DNA of 9,722 bases, from contig URDV01000068.1 in assembly GCA_900546605.1 (NCBI GenBank), positions 1 to 9,722 of the forward strand. The letters are read 5' to 3'. The notes beneath the pieces are model-generated. The model was not told the origin of the DNA. It saw only the letters and a list, made by a program, of their open reading frames with translations, and did no database searches. Within the stretch, counting starts at the first letter, position 1. The number at the start of each line of letters is the position of its first letter. The stretch is from an uncultured Prevotella sp. (lineage in GTDB: Bacteria; Bacteroidota; Bacteroidia; Bacteroidales; Bacteroidaceae). A program made the position numbers and the translations under genes. Shown one piece after another: positions 1 through 7,815 of this stretch.

Positions 1-21
1 GCCTTGCACCACTTTGCTTCG

Positions 22-51
22 CCAAGATAGGCGGCGGCTCAGCAATACAGA
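22..51 (-). promoter_or_regulatory. Degenerate divergent promoter-like sequence in the left arm of the repeat
   Basis: Read on the minus strand, TCTG (51-48) is followed after 18 bases by TATCTTGG (29-22). Each box differs by one base from the TTTG and TAnnTTTG consensus, and they mirror the boxes of the tamB promoter. This could drive a leftward gene beyond the window edge. From memory, related Bacteroidales often have a divergent tsaD next to tamB, but no part of such a gene is visible here. It may simply be a by-product of the palindrome. Confidence 0.3.
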
Positions 52-72
52 ATGAAAATCTTCGACTTTCAT

Positions 73-103
73 TTTGTATTGCGCTCGCCTTGCACTATCT
101 TTG
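73..103 (+). promoter_or_regulatory. Bacteroidetes-type promoter for tamB
   Basis: TTTG at 73-76 and TATCTTTG at 96-103 are separated by exactly 19 bases, a full match to the Bacteroidetes primary sigma consensus TTTG-N19-TAnnTTTG. The expected transcription start is near 108-112, giving a leader of about 90 bases before the tamB start at 201. The -33 box lies in the inner part of a strong inverted repeat and the -7 box in its outer part. Confidence 0.8.
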
Positions 104-116
104 CACAAGGATACGA

Positions 117-198
117 ATGATGGAACTGTTGAAGAATAGTAGCGTTATTGTATCCCATGAATAATTATCACAATTATTGTCTTAACACTAACATTTAA
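117..198 (+). other. Two overlapping mini-ORFs in the tamB leader
   Basis: ATG at 117 opens a 15-codon frame (MMELLKNSSVIVSHE) ending at TAA 162-164. ATG at 157 overlaps that stop and opens a 13-codon frame (MNNYHNYCLNTNI) ending at TAA 196-198, two bases before the tamB TTG at 201. The first ATG lies only a few bases after the expected transcription start. The stop-start spacing would suit translational coupling into the weak TTG start. Frames this short also occur by chance, and neither peptide resembles a known leader, so this is only a candidate. Confidence 0.2.
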
Positions 199-200
199 AA

Positions 201-3200
201 TTGAAACTACCCTCATTACGCAATATATTCCGTTTTTTAGTGTGTGCTATTATTAGCGCATACTCTTTGCTATTGGTAATTTTCAACTTTGGACCTGCCG
301 AACGTATGCTCACACAGTTTATTGAACGTGAGTTAAGTAATAAACTGCATACAGAAGTAGCTATAGGAAATATTCAAGTAGGATTGTTTAATCGCATCAT
401 TCTTAATGATGTTATGATTAAAGACCTTCAACACAAGGAGATGTTGAAGGCTAACGTTGTGTCAGCAAAAATAGAGCTACGATCACTCTTAAAGGAGCAA
501 CTTTCACTACGCACAGTCTCGTTGCTCGATGCCAATATTTTGCTCTACAAGCAACAAGCTGATAGCGCAGCTAACTACCAATTTGTTATTGATGCATTTG
601 CAAGCAAAGATAAAAAAAAGAAGAGTGAACTGAATCTACGCATTAACTCCATTATTTTGCGTCGCGTTAATGCCTCATACGATGCATTGTATCGTGCTCA
701 AACGCCTGGCAAGCTCAACACTTCACACCTTAACATTCATAATCTAAACGCTAATGTTAGCTTAAAAAACATTTCACCCGATAGTCTTAACTTGCGTGTT
801 CGTTCCTTGGCCTTTTATGAGCAATCGGGGGTATGCCTTAAAAATTTGCATTTTAAAATCAGCGCTAACCGCACAAATGCACACATTGAGGATTTTACAC
901 TCGATATGCCACAAACGCACTTTGCACAGGGGGATTTGTTGGCTACATATGATGTGCGACATGATTTTTCGCAACTATTGTCAACTTTACGCATAGGGGC
1001 TACAATAGAGAACTTGCAAATAGGCAGCAACGATTTACATCCTTTTGTAAAACTGCCAAAGGACTTGAACCAAACGCTGCGCTTATCAACGACTCTACTT
1101 TTGACTCCACGCAAGGTGCAGTTCAACCAACTGACTATTGATAATGCTGACCATTCACTACAAATAAAGGCGGATGCTACACTTAAACGTAAAAATAAGA
1201 ACATTAGTTCTATTTCGCTTACAATCAAGCAATTAGATGTTAAAAGCAAATTGGCTCAGCAATTAGCATCCATGACTAAAATGTCGAACAAAACACTGGC
1301 CATGGCAGAACGTATTGGCTATGTAAAGGCTAAGGGTAGTTTTGACTACAGCATGAAAGATAAAAAGGGTGTGGTAACTATCATTGCTCACACCGCAATA
1401 GGCGACGTAGCTGCCGACGGACATGTAGACAACAAAAAGCTAAATGCTAAAGTGCGTTTGTTACATGTGCAACCTGATGTATTGCTCAACCAACCGCACT
1501 TACCCACAAAAGTTACTCTTTATGCTAACGTAATGGCTGACCTTGGCCATGCTGAGGGACCTATGATTAAGAGCAAAGGTGACATTAACTCATTTGCTTA
1601 TAACAACCAAAATTTTAGTAACATAAAGTATGAGGTCAACTATTTGCCTAACCACATAGGGGTAAAGGTTAATAGTATGAACGCGGTGGCTGACTTTACA
1701 GCTCAATGTTGGGCTACCCTTAAACAAAAACGTTTGAGCGCAGTAAACATTAATGCGCATGTTAAGCAGTTGCGACCTGCTGAACTAAACATAGGTAGAA
1801 CATTGGGACAGGCCAACTTTAGCGGAACGTTAAAGGTAGATTTACACCACCTTGACTCCTCACTGCCTTTGGGTTCTATTAACGTGAACGATTTTAGCAT
1901 GGCACAAGGACCTCACGGCAACTATGAACTGAAAAATTTTGCGCTCACACTTAACGACATGGGGAATAGTAGGCAGCAATTGCACGTTAAGAGTGACTTC
2001 ATTGACACCGATATTGAAGGGCCTTTATCTCCTCAAATGTTGGAGTGTGGCATTCGTAGCCTGCTACACCGCTGCTTGCCTGGATTGACAGCCGCACCAC
2101 GACAAAAGATTGGCAACAACGCTGAGTGGAACATTCATGCACAAGTTAAAAAGACGGATGTGCTACACCATTTGTTAGGAATGAATGTAGAACTGACGAG
2201 TCCGCTCTACGTAGCGGGTACGTTAAACGCAGGTTCTGGACGCACATCGTTGTCGGTGTTTACTGACGAGGTGAGCTATAACAATTTACACATAAAGCGC
2301 CCCAGCATTTATATTAATGGGGCTAATGACCAGTATCGTTGCTTGGCGCAGTTTCACAAAGTATTGTCGGGACGCGACTATAGTGTGGTGGCCGACCTTA
2401 GCACGAATGAAGGGCAGCTCACATCGCAACTATCGTGGAGCGGAACGAACGATAAGAGTTATAATGGTTGCTTTGAAAGCATTACCCGCTTTATGCCTAC
2501 ACCTCAACATAAGGGGGTGAACTTTAACATGCAGATACACCCTACTCAATTTGCATTGGCTGACACTACATGGAACATCGCCTCAGGGCAATTGTCATAT
2601 ATTAATAACCAGTTGGCCTTTAAGGGAGTAGAACTCAGTCATGCTAACCAAATGTTGCGAATAGACGGCAGACTGGCTCCACATCAAAATGATTCGATTG
2701 TAGCTCAATTACATCACATTGATGTTGACTATATTTTAGGGCTTGTTGACTTTGACGCGGTGGCTTTTGGCGGACAAGCTTCAGGGCAGGCTATCTTTAC
2801 GCAGCAAGGGAGTACGCCCCAACTGCACGCTCATCTTGACATTCCCAACTTTACTTTTAACCATGGTGTGATGGGAGCTGCAAGCATTAATGCTAACTGG
2901 AATAAACATGACAACAGAATAAACCTTGATGCTGACATGCGCTTACCTGGTACGCCTAACTATGGCACAAAGGTGGATGGTTACGTTTCATTGGCCGAAA
3001 AAGGATTGAGCCTTAACATTGACGTTGATCACACTCGCCTTGACTTTTTGCGCAGATATATTGATGGTATATTTGGCGACTTTAATGGGATAGCAACTGG
3101 TAACGTATGTCTTTATGGACCATTTAAGAAATTGGACTTTAAAGGAGAAGTGATGGCAGACTGTAGTGCTAAGGTGCTATCAACGGGCGTAAATTATAAG

Positions 3201-4673
3201 GTGAATCAGGGTAAGGTGACTTTTGCCCCTGGTGTGTTTGAATTTCACAACTTTGCCCTTAGCGACCATCGAGGTGGTAGTGGCACGGCAAATGGAGCTT
3301 TGCGACATACGCACCTTAAAAAGTTGAACTACACCTTTGACATTACGGCTAATAACCTGCTTTGCTATGATCAACCTCGACAGCCTGAATTGCCTTTTTA
3401 CAGCACGATGGTTGGATCGGGAAGAGTTCAACTTAATGGATGGCCCAATCACTTTACGGCAGACATTAATGTTACACCTAATGCGCCCACGCTGTTTGTT
3501 TACGACCTTGACTCGCAATCAGCTTTGTCAAAGGATGATCGTATGATTCGCTTTCATGCTTTAAGGGGTGACGCGCTACCTTGGGGCATGGACTCTACGC
3601 TTAACACACCGCATGATGCTACTGAAGCTTTGACTCAAACTACCAATAAAGAAAATGATGAGCCAGGAACAGAGATGGTGCTTAACTTTAACATGAATCT
3701 TACGCCTCAGGCTAAAATTCGCATTATAACGGATAATCGTTCAGGCGATGCCATAACGGCATACGGGCAAGGTCCTTTGCGTGCTACGTGGCATAGCAAG
3801 GGGGGATTCGACATGTATGGTGTTTATACGCTAAGTCGTGGCGAATATAATATTAGTTTGCAAGACATTATTCGCAAAAACTTGATGTTGCAAGCAGGTA
3901 GTAGCATAACGTTTGCGGGCGACCCACTGAATGCCGACCTGGCGCTGAAAGCACTCTACACGGTGAACGGGGTATCACTTAATGACTTGAATTATGGTGC
4001 AGGATTTTCAAACAAGACAGTTCGTGCTGACTGCATTCTTAACATTACAGGTAAAGCTCGGGCACCGCAGGTTAACTTTGACTTGGACTTGCATAACATT
4101 TCGGAGGATGAAAAGCAAATGGTTCGCCAACTTATCTCAACTGACGAGGACATGAATAAGCAGGTGATGTGCTTGCTGGGTGTAGGACGCTTTCTGACTA
4201 CGGGACAAACGGTTTCTACTTCGGGTAACAGTACTTCGCAACAACAATCGTCGGCCGCTATGCGCTCGTTTTTGTCAACTACCTTAACGGGACAGCTGAA
4301 TGCCGCTATTTCGTCTATTTTGGGTAGTCAGTCAAAATGGACATTTGGTACTAACTTTATGCCTGGCACAGAGGGGTGGAATAAAATGGAAGTTGATGGG
4401 CTATTGCAAGGGCGACTGCTGAATGATCGCCTGCTTATTAACGGTAACTTTGGTTATCGTGACAATCCTTATTATGCCTCTAATTTTATTGGTGATTTTG
4501 ACATTCGCTATTTGCTCACACCGCGTGGTAGTGTTAGCTTACGTGCTTATAGTGAAACAAATGATCGCTACTTTACTAAGTCGTCGCTGACGACGCAAGG
4601 AGTGGGTATTATGTTGCAGCGTGAATTTACACGACTTCGTGACTTGTTTCGTAAAAAACGGACAAAAAAATAA
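201..4673 (+). CDS. tamB: TamB-family translocation/assembly module protein (DUF490/AsmA-like)
   Basis: This is a large envelope protein of the TamB/YhdP/AsmA-like class: anchored in the inner membrane, spanning the periplasm as a long beta-rich groove, and linked to outer-membrane protein assembly or lipid transport. Residues about 11-31 form one hydrophobic N-terminal anchor. A long, beta-rich, AsmA-like region with many short alternating strands follows. The C-terminal TamB domain covers roughly residues 1160-1490, including TPQAKIRII, QGPLRATW, YTLSRGEYN and FAGDPLNADL, and ends in a basic tail after FTRLRDLF. The 1490 residues are normal for Bacteroidetes homologues. TTG at 201 is chosen because a stop lies in frame at 189-191 and the next ATG (residue 35) would remove the anchor. 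An A8 run (612-619) codes for a lysine-rich stretch. The gene stands alone behind its own promoter and converges on recG. Family assignment is firm; the exact cargo in Bacteroidetes is not evident here. Confidence 0.92.
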   Translation: MKLPSLRNIFRFLVCAIISAYSLLLVIFNFGPAERMLTQFIERELSNKLHTEVAIGNIQVGLFNRIILNDVMIKDLQHKEMLKANVVSAKIELRSLLKEQLSLRTVSLLDANILLYKQQADSAANYQFVIDAFASKDKKKKSELNLRINSIILRRVNASYDALYRAQTPGKLNTSHLNIHNLNANVSLKNISPDSLNLRVRSLAFYEQSGVCLKNLHFKISANRTNAHIEDFTLDMPQTHFAQGDLLATYDVRHDFSQLLSTLRIGATIENLQIGSNDLHPFVKLPKDLNQTLRLSTTLLLTPRKVQFNQLTIDNADHSLQIKADATLKRKNKNISSISLTIKQLDVKSKLAQQLASMTKMSNKTLAMAERIGYVKAKGSFDYSMKDKKGVVTIIAHTAIGDVAADGHVDNKKLNAKVRLLHVQPDVLLNQPHLPTKVTLYANVMADLGHAEGPMIKSKGDINSFAYNNQNFSNIKYEVNYLPNHIGVKVNSMNAVADFTAQCWATLKQKRLSAVNINAHVKQLRPAELNIGRTLGQANFSGTLKVDLHHLDSSLPLGSINVNDFSMAQGPHGNYELKNFALTLNDMGNSRQQLHVKSDFIDTDIEGPLSPQMLECGIRSLLHRCLPGLTAAPRQKIGNNAEWNIHAQVKKTDVLHHLLGMNVELTSPLYVAGTLNAGSGRTSLSVFTDEVSYNNLHIKRPSIYINGANDQYRCLAQFHKVLSGRDYSVVADLSTNEGQLTSQLSWSGTNDKSYNGCFESITRFMPTPQHKGVNFNMQIHPTQFALADTTWNIASGQLSYINNQLAFKGVELSHANQMLRIDGRLAPHQNDSIVAQLHHIDVDYILGLVDFDAVAFGGQASGQAIFTQQGSTPQLHAHLDIPNFTFNHGVMGAASINANWNKHDNRINLDADMRLPGTPNYGTKVDGYVSLAEKGLSLNIDVDHTRLDFLRRYIDGIFGDFNGIATGNVCLYGPFKKLDFKGEVMADCSAKVLSTGVNYKVNQGKVTFAPGVFEFHNFALSDHRGGSGTANGALRHTHLKKLNYTFDITANNLLCYDQPRQPELPFYSTMVGSGRVQLNGWPNHFTADINVTPNAPTLFVYDLDSQSALSKDDRMIRFHALRGDALPWGMDSTLNTPHDATEALTQTTNKENDEPGTEMVLNFNMNLTPQAKIRIITDNRSGDAITAYGQGPLRATWHSKGGFDMYGVYTLSRGEYNISLQDIIRKNLMLQAGSSITFAGDPLNADLALKALYTVNGVSLNDLNYGAGFSNKTVRADCILNITGKARAPQVNFDLDLHNISEDEKQMVRQLISTDEDMNKQVMCLLGVGRFLTTGQTVSTSGNSTSQQQSSAAMRSFLSTTLTGQLNAAISSILGSQSKWTFGTNFMPGTEGWNKMEVDGLLQGRLLNDRLLINGNFGYRDNPYYASNFIGDFDIRYLLTPRGSVSLRAYSETNDRYFTKSSLTTQGVGIMLQREFTRLRDLFRKKRTKK

Positions 4674-4762
4674 ATTTTAAAGCTCTTACATAAATAAAAC
4701 AGAGGCTGGAAATAGAATATTTATGAGGCTTATTTTTAAAAGGATTCGCCTTAAATATTAAA

Positions 4763-4798
4763 CGCCAATGCGCATGACATATATCACACGCATTGGCG
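4763..4798 (-). terminator. Terminator-like hairpin downstream of recG (possibly bidirectional)
   Basis: CGCCAATGCG (4763-4772) and CGCATTGGCG (4789-4798) form a perfect 10-bp, GC-rich stem around a 16-base loop. Read leftwards, as a transcript leaving recG would be, the stem is followed by the T-rich TTTAATATTT, as in an intrinsic terminator. Read rightwards, after tamB, it is followed by A-rich sequence and no T run, so it would be a weaker stop for tamB. The rest of the 4674-4896 spacer shows no gene. Confidence 0.65.
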
Positions 4799-4896
4799 AA
4801 ATTAGTAAAAAAGCTGACGAGATAATAGGTTTACAGGCTGGTTCGCCAAGTTTTTTAAGATGGTCGGTCTGTTGAGGATGCCAACACTCAAACAAA

Positions 4897-6996
4897 CTAC
4901 GAAATAGCTGAAAAGTTTATCTTAGTCTTTTTGAGTAATGCTAATTGCGACCATATGACTTCGTTTTGTGGCAGCTTTTGTTGTGGATCGTTGGCTAAGA
5001 CCTCTGAAGCCGCCTCACGAGCAAGTTCCAGTAGATTTTGATCCTTTACTATGTTGGCTATTTTTAAATCAAAGGGCATGCCACTTTGAGCCGTTCCTTC
5101 AAGATCACCAGGGCCACGCAGTTTCATGTCTTCCTCGGCTATAACAAAGCCATCGGTACTATCAACCATTACTTGCATTCGACGCAATGAAGCCTCGGCT
5201 ATTTTATCCTTGGTCATTAGCACACAATAAGATTGCTCAACACCTCTACCTACACGTCCACGTAATTGGTGTAATTGTGCTAAACCAAATCGCTCGGCAT
5301 TTTCAATCACCATTACTGATGCGTTAGGCACGTTAACCCCTACTTCGATAACCGTGGTCGAAACCAATATTTGTGTGCGTTGTTCCTTAAAATCAGCCAT
5401 GGCTTGTTCTTTTTCAGCAGGCTTCATTTTGCCGTGTACCATGCCCACATGATACTTCTTAAATATATCAACTAATTGATTGTATCCCGTTTGCAAGTCG
5501 TGCAAGTCTAATTTTTCGTTTTCCTTGATTAATGGATAAACTACGTATATTTGTCGACCTAATTGAAGCTGATAGCGCATGCCCTGATACAATTTGTACC
5601 GATCAGATTGCCTATAGTGTACAGTTTGTATGGGTTTGCGGCCGGGTGGCAGTTCATCAATAACGCTCACATCTAAATCGCCATACACGGTCATGGCCAA
5701 TGTACGCGGTATTGGGGTGGCTGTCATTACCAATATATGGGGTGGGCACACATTCTTTTCCCACAATTTGGCTCGTTGCTTTACACCAAAGCGGTGTTGC
5801 TCGTCAATAACCACAAAGCCCAAATTGTGAAACACTACTGATGGTTCAATGAGCGCGTGGGTGCCTACAAGTAAATGTATGCTACCATTAGCTATGCCTT
5901 CAAGGATTTCTTTGCGCCGTTTACCCTTAACATTACCCGTTAAAAGTTCAACCTTTATAGGTAGAGGACCTAAGTAGTTGCAAATGGATAGATAATGTTG
6001 CTCAGCAAGAATCTCGGTAGGAGCCATGATGCAAGCTTGAAAATGGTTGTCGATGGCTAAGAGGCTACACAATAGTGCTACCATGGTTTTTCCACTGCCT
6101 ACGTCGCCTTGCAACAATCGGTTCATTTGGCTACCAGTAGCTACATCGTTGCGTATTTCACGAATAACACGTTTTTGTGCATTGGTAAGTTCAAAGGGCA
6201 TTTGTTCATTGAAAAATCGCATGAACATGTTGCCCACTTTTGGAAAGACAAAGCCATTATAATGAAGTTTGCGATTTTGTGTGTATCGTAAAATGTCAAG
6301 CTGCAAATAAAAGAGTTCCTCGAACTTTAAACGTCGACTTGCCTCGGGTAATGCTGCCGATGAAGGAGGATGATGAACTGTGCGTAGCGCTTTGTCAACC
6401 CCCATTAAGTGATACTGAGCGATAAGATATGGTGGTAGGGTTTCGGACACAGGCTGGTTCTGTAACATGTCGAAGGCACGCTGCACCAACTCTGACATCG
6501 TTCTTGAACTAAAGCCTTGTCGCTTCATGCGCTCCGACGTGTGATAGTGGGGCTGCATAGTTAAGGGCTGTTCTTGTGCTACCTTTGCGTCTTCAAGTTC
6601 GGGGTGTGCAATATTTATTCTTCGGTTAAAGCTACTTGGCTTACCAAGCAAAATGTAGGATTTATTAAACTGTATTTTTCGTTCTATTGACTTTATACTA
6701 TTGAACCATACCAACTCTACATAGCCCGTACCGTCAGAGAAAATGGCTACCAATCTTTCGTGACGGCCTGTTCCCTCAATATTTTTTGCTATAACCTGAC
6801 CTTTAAGCAACACATAAGGCATGCCTTCGGTTAAGTCCTTTATTTTATGTATGACGCTCCTATCAATGTATTTATAAGGAAAGTTGTAAAGCATGTCACG
6901 AAGGGTGAAGATGCCTAAATCTTCACCCAACGTTTTAGCTCTTAAAGGCCCTACCCCTTTTAAATATTTTATGTCTGTTTGGAGCGGATTAATCAT
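4897..6996 (-). CDS. recG: ATP-dependent DNA helicase RecG
   Basis: RecG is a cytoplasmic superfamily 2 helicase that reverses stalled replication forks and migrates Holliday and D-loop junctions. All expected parts are visible. There is a helix-hairpin-helix-like start (YLKGVGPLRA, residues 11-20), then a wedge/OB-fold region of about residues 55-150 that grips branched DNA. Walker A is GDVGSGKT (297-304), the DEQH motif II is at 398-401, and motif III is MTATPIPRTLA (424-434). The motif V/VI region is TTVIEVGVNVPNA to QLRGRVGRG (about 547-585). The C-terminal RecG signature LRGPGDLEGT is at 626-635. At 699 residues it is full length and appears intact. The start is 5 bp after the DJ-1 stop, so the two are almost certainly co-transcribed; no promoter is seen in front of recG itself. 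A terminator-like hairpin follows. Confidence 0.98.
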   Translation of the reverse strand: MINPLQTDIKYLKGVGPLRAKTLGEDLGIFTLRDMLYNFPYKYIDRSVIHKIKDLTEGMPYVLLKGQVIAKNIEGTGRHERLVAIFSDGTGYVELVWFNSIKSIERKIQFNKSYILLGKPSSFNRRINIAHPELEDAKVAQEQPLTMQPHYHTSERMKRQGFSSRTMSELVQRAFDMLQNQPVSETLPPYLIAQYHLMGVDKALRTVHHPPSSAALPEASRRLKFEELFYLQLDILRYTQNRKLHYNGFVFPKVGNMFMRFFNEQMPFELTNAQKRVIREIRNDVATGSQMNRLLQGDVGSGKTMVALLCSLLAIDNHFQACIMAPTEILAEQHYLSICNYLGPLPIKVELLTGNVKGKRRKEILEGIANGSIHLLVGTHALIEPSVVFHNLGFVVIDEQHRFGVKQRAKLWEKNVCPPHILVMTATPIPRTLAMTVYGDLDVSVIDELPPGRKPIQTVHYRQSDRYKLYQGMRYQLQLGRQIYVVYPLIKENEKLDLHDLQTGYNQLVDIFKKYHVGMVHGKMKPAEKEQAMADFKEQRTQILVSTTVIEVGVNVPNASVMVIENAERFGLAQLHQLRGRVGRGVEQSYCVLMTKDKIAEASLRRMQVMVDSTDGFVIAEEDMKLRGPGDLEGTAQSGMPFDLKIANIVKDQNLLELAREAASEVLANDPQQKLPQNEVIWSQLALLKKTKINFSAIS

Positions 6997-7001
6997 ACTA
7001 A

Positions 7002-7586
7002 TTAGAACTTAAGCACTTGTGCTTGCGACTTATCATAACCCTCGTAGAGCATATCATTTTCTACCTTGCTCACTACCTCTACATTTAGCACTAAGCGTCG
7101 GGCTATGGCAAAAGCGAACAAATGAGTGGCTGCAGGCCCAGCTGCCGTTATGAAGTTTTCGTGTTCTATTACGTAGGCCTCGCGATGACATATGGCACCA
7201 TCGATGTATTCCTCCATGCCCGGATAAATAGTGATGTGCTTACCTTTAACTATGCCTGCAGAACCTAACACCATTGGAGCAGCGCATATGGCAGCTATGA
7301 GGGTACCCTCATGTGCTTGTTGGGCAATAGCACTTTTTAATACACTATTTTTGCTCATGCTTATTGCGCCTTGTAGGCCGCCTGGCAGAATTAATGCCTC
7401 ACAATGTACAAGGTGGTTTTTACGGAACAAGCTATCGGCCTTTATAACTAAACCTCGGGCGCTTGTTACCACACGCTTTCCTGTTACGCTAAGGGTTTGA
7501 ACTTGCAAACCGCAACGACGCAAAATGTCGATTGTTCCAATAGCTTCAATATCTTCAAAGCCATCGGCAAGGATTAAATAAATCAT
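7002..7586 (-). CDS. DJ-1/PfpI family protein (YajL/ThiJ-like)
   Basis: This is a small cytoplasmic protein of the DJ-1/YajL branch of the class I glutamine amidotransferase-like fold. Members protect against oxidative and carbonyl stress and are variously reported as glyoxalases, deglycases or chaperones; the true substrate is unsettled. The signature parts are present: ADGFEDIEAI (7-16) with the conserved Glu14 that pairs with the active-site cysteine, ILPGG (66-70), and the nucleophile elbow AAICAAP (98-104) with Cys101. YPGMEEYI (121-128) and AAGPAAT (148-154) are also typical. The 194 residues match the family. It is followed by recG after 5 bp and preceded by a 229-bp spacer with a large hairpin. 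No consensus promoter was found upstream, so expression may come from pdxJ read-through or from a weak site in that spacer. The family call is strong; the substrate cannot be read from sequence. Confidence 0.93.
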   Translation of the reverse strand: MIYLILADGFEDIEAIGTIDILRRCGLQVQTLSVTGKRVVTSARGLVIKADSLFRKNHLVHCEALILPGGLQGAISMSKNSVLKSAIAQQAHEGTLIAAICAAPMVLGSAGIVKGKHITIYPGMEEYIDGAICHREAYVIEHENFITAAGPAATHLFAFAIARRLVLNVEVVSKVENDMLYEGYDKSQAQVLKF

Positions 7587-7644
7587 ATGTATGTGTGTGT
7601 AATAAGTAGGTGTTCAAAATTGTTTTATACAGTCAATAGGTATC

Positions 7645-7771
7645 ATTTTTACATTGAGAGCACGTTCTCGTGCACAGATGTACCCTTCGTTCTTAGCAAA
7701 ATAGTCTGTCATATTTTCCATTGCCCAAAGGAAACATCTACGTACAGGAAACGCACTTTCAATGTAAAAAT
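7645..7771 (-). repeat. 127-bp imperfect inverted repeat (long hairpin) between pdxJ and the DJ-1 gene
   Basis: Arms 7645-7689 and 7726-7771 are complementary at 34 of 45 aligned positions with a single-base gap, around a loop of about 36 bases. The outer 16 bp match at 15 positions (ATTTTTACATTGAGAG against its near reverse complement). Ten of the 11 mismatches are transitions. In a minus-strand transcript, the sense direction of pdxJ and the DJ-1 gene, seven become G-U pairs, leaving about 41 of 45 positions paired. No T run follows the stem in that direction, so it is not a typical intrinsic terminator. A weak promoter-like pair (TTTG 7729-7726, TATTTTG 7703-7697, 22-base spacer) lies around the loop. 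It could be a structured RNA, a processing or stability element, or a decayed miniature transposon; I cannot tell which. The rest of 7587-7815 holds no gene. Confidence 0.7.
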
Positions 7772-7815
7772 TAAATTCTGATTAGCTACTTACCTATATA
7801 CTTTATATTAATAAG

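Larger units (their letters stand above)
21..104. repeat. Long imperfect inverted repeat (hairpin) carrying the tamB promoter
   Basis: The core arms 42-60 and 64-82 are complementary at 17 of 19 positions around a 3-base centre (TTC, 61-63). Outside the core the pairing continues with gaps through GC-rich stretches (30-41 against 83-95) and ends in a second good match, where 21-29 is the reverse complement of 96-104 at 8 of 9 positions. The right arm holds the -33 and -7 boxes read towards tamB. The left arm holds degenerate copies read the other way. It could be a symmetric divergent promoter region, a dispersed palindromic repeat that brings a promoter with it, or a structured regulatory region. 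The repeat is read directly from the bases; the role is inferred. Confidence 0.75.

Noticed and set aside
612..619. A8 run in tamB as a phase-variation switch
   Set aside because: Runs of eight A are common in AT-rich Lys-coding stretches. The frame is intact and nothing else points to slippage control.
815..1249. 144-codon minus-strand frame inside tamB
   Set aside because: It lies wholly within tamB, its translation has no recognisable motif, and the tamB frame is clearly coding throughout.
3180..3518. 112-codon minus-strand frame inside tamB
   Set aside because: It is a shadow of a conserved part of tamB. Its product is basic and low in complexity, with no family resemblance.
4674..4762. 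Separate rho-independent terminator just after tamB
   Set aside because: The region is AT-rich with only weak, bulged complementarity (ATAAAT 4690-4695 with ATTTAT 4719-4724). No GC-rich stem is present.
7587..7781. 64-codon plus-strand frame in the pdxJ/DJ-1 spacer
   Set aside because: It spans the inverted repeat and its cysteine-rich translation looks like read-through of non-coding DNA. It has no evident promoter or start context.
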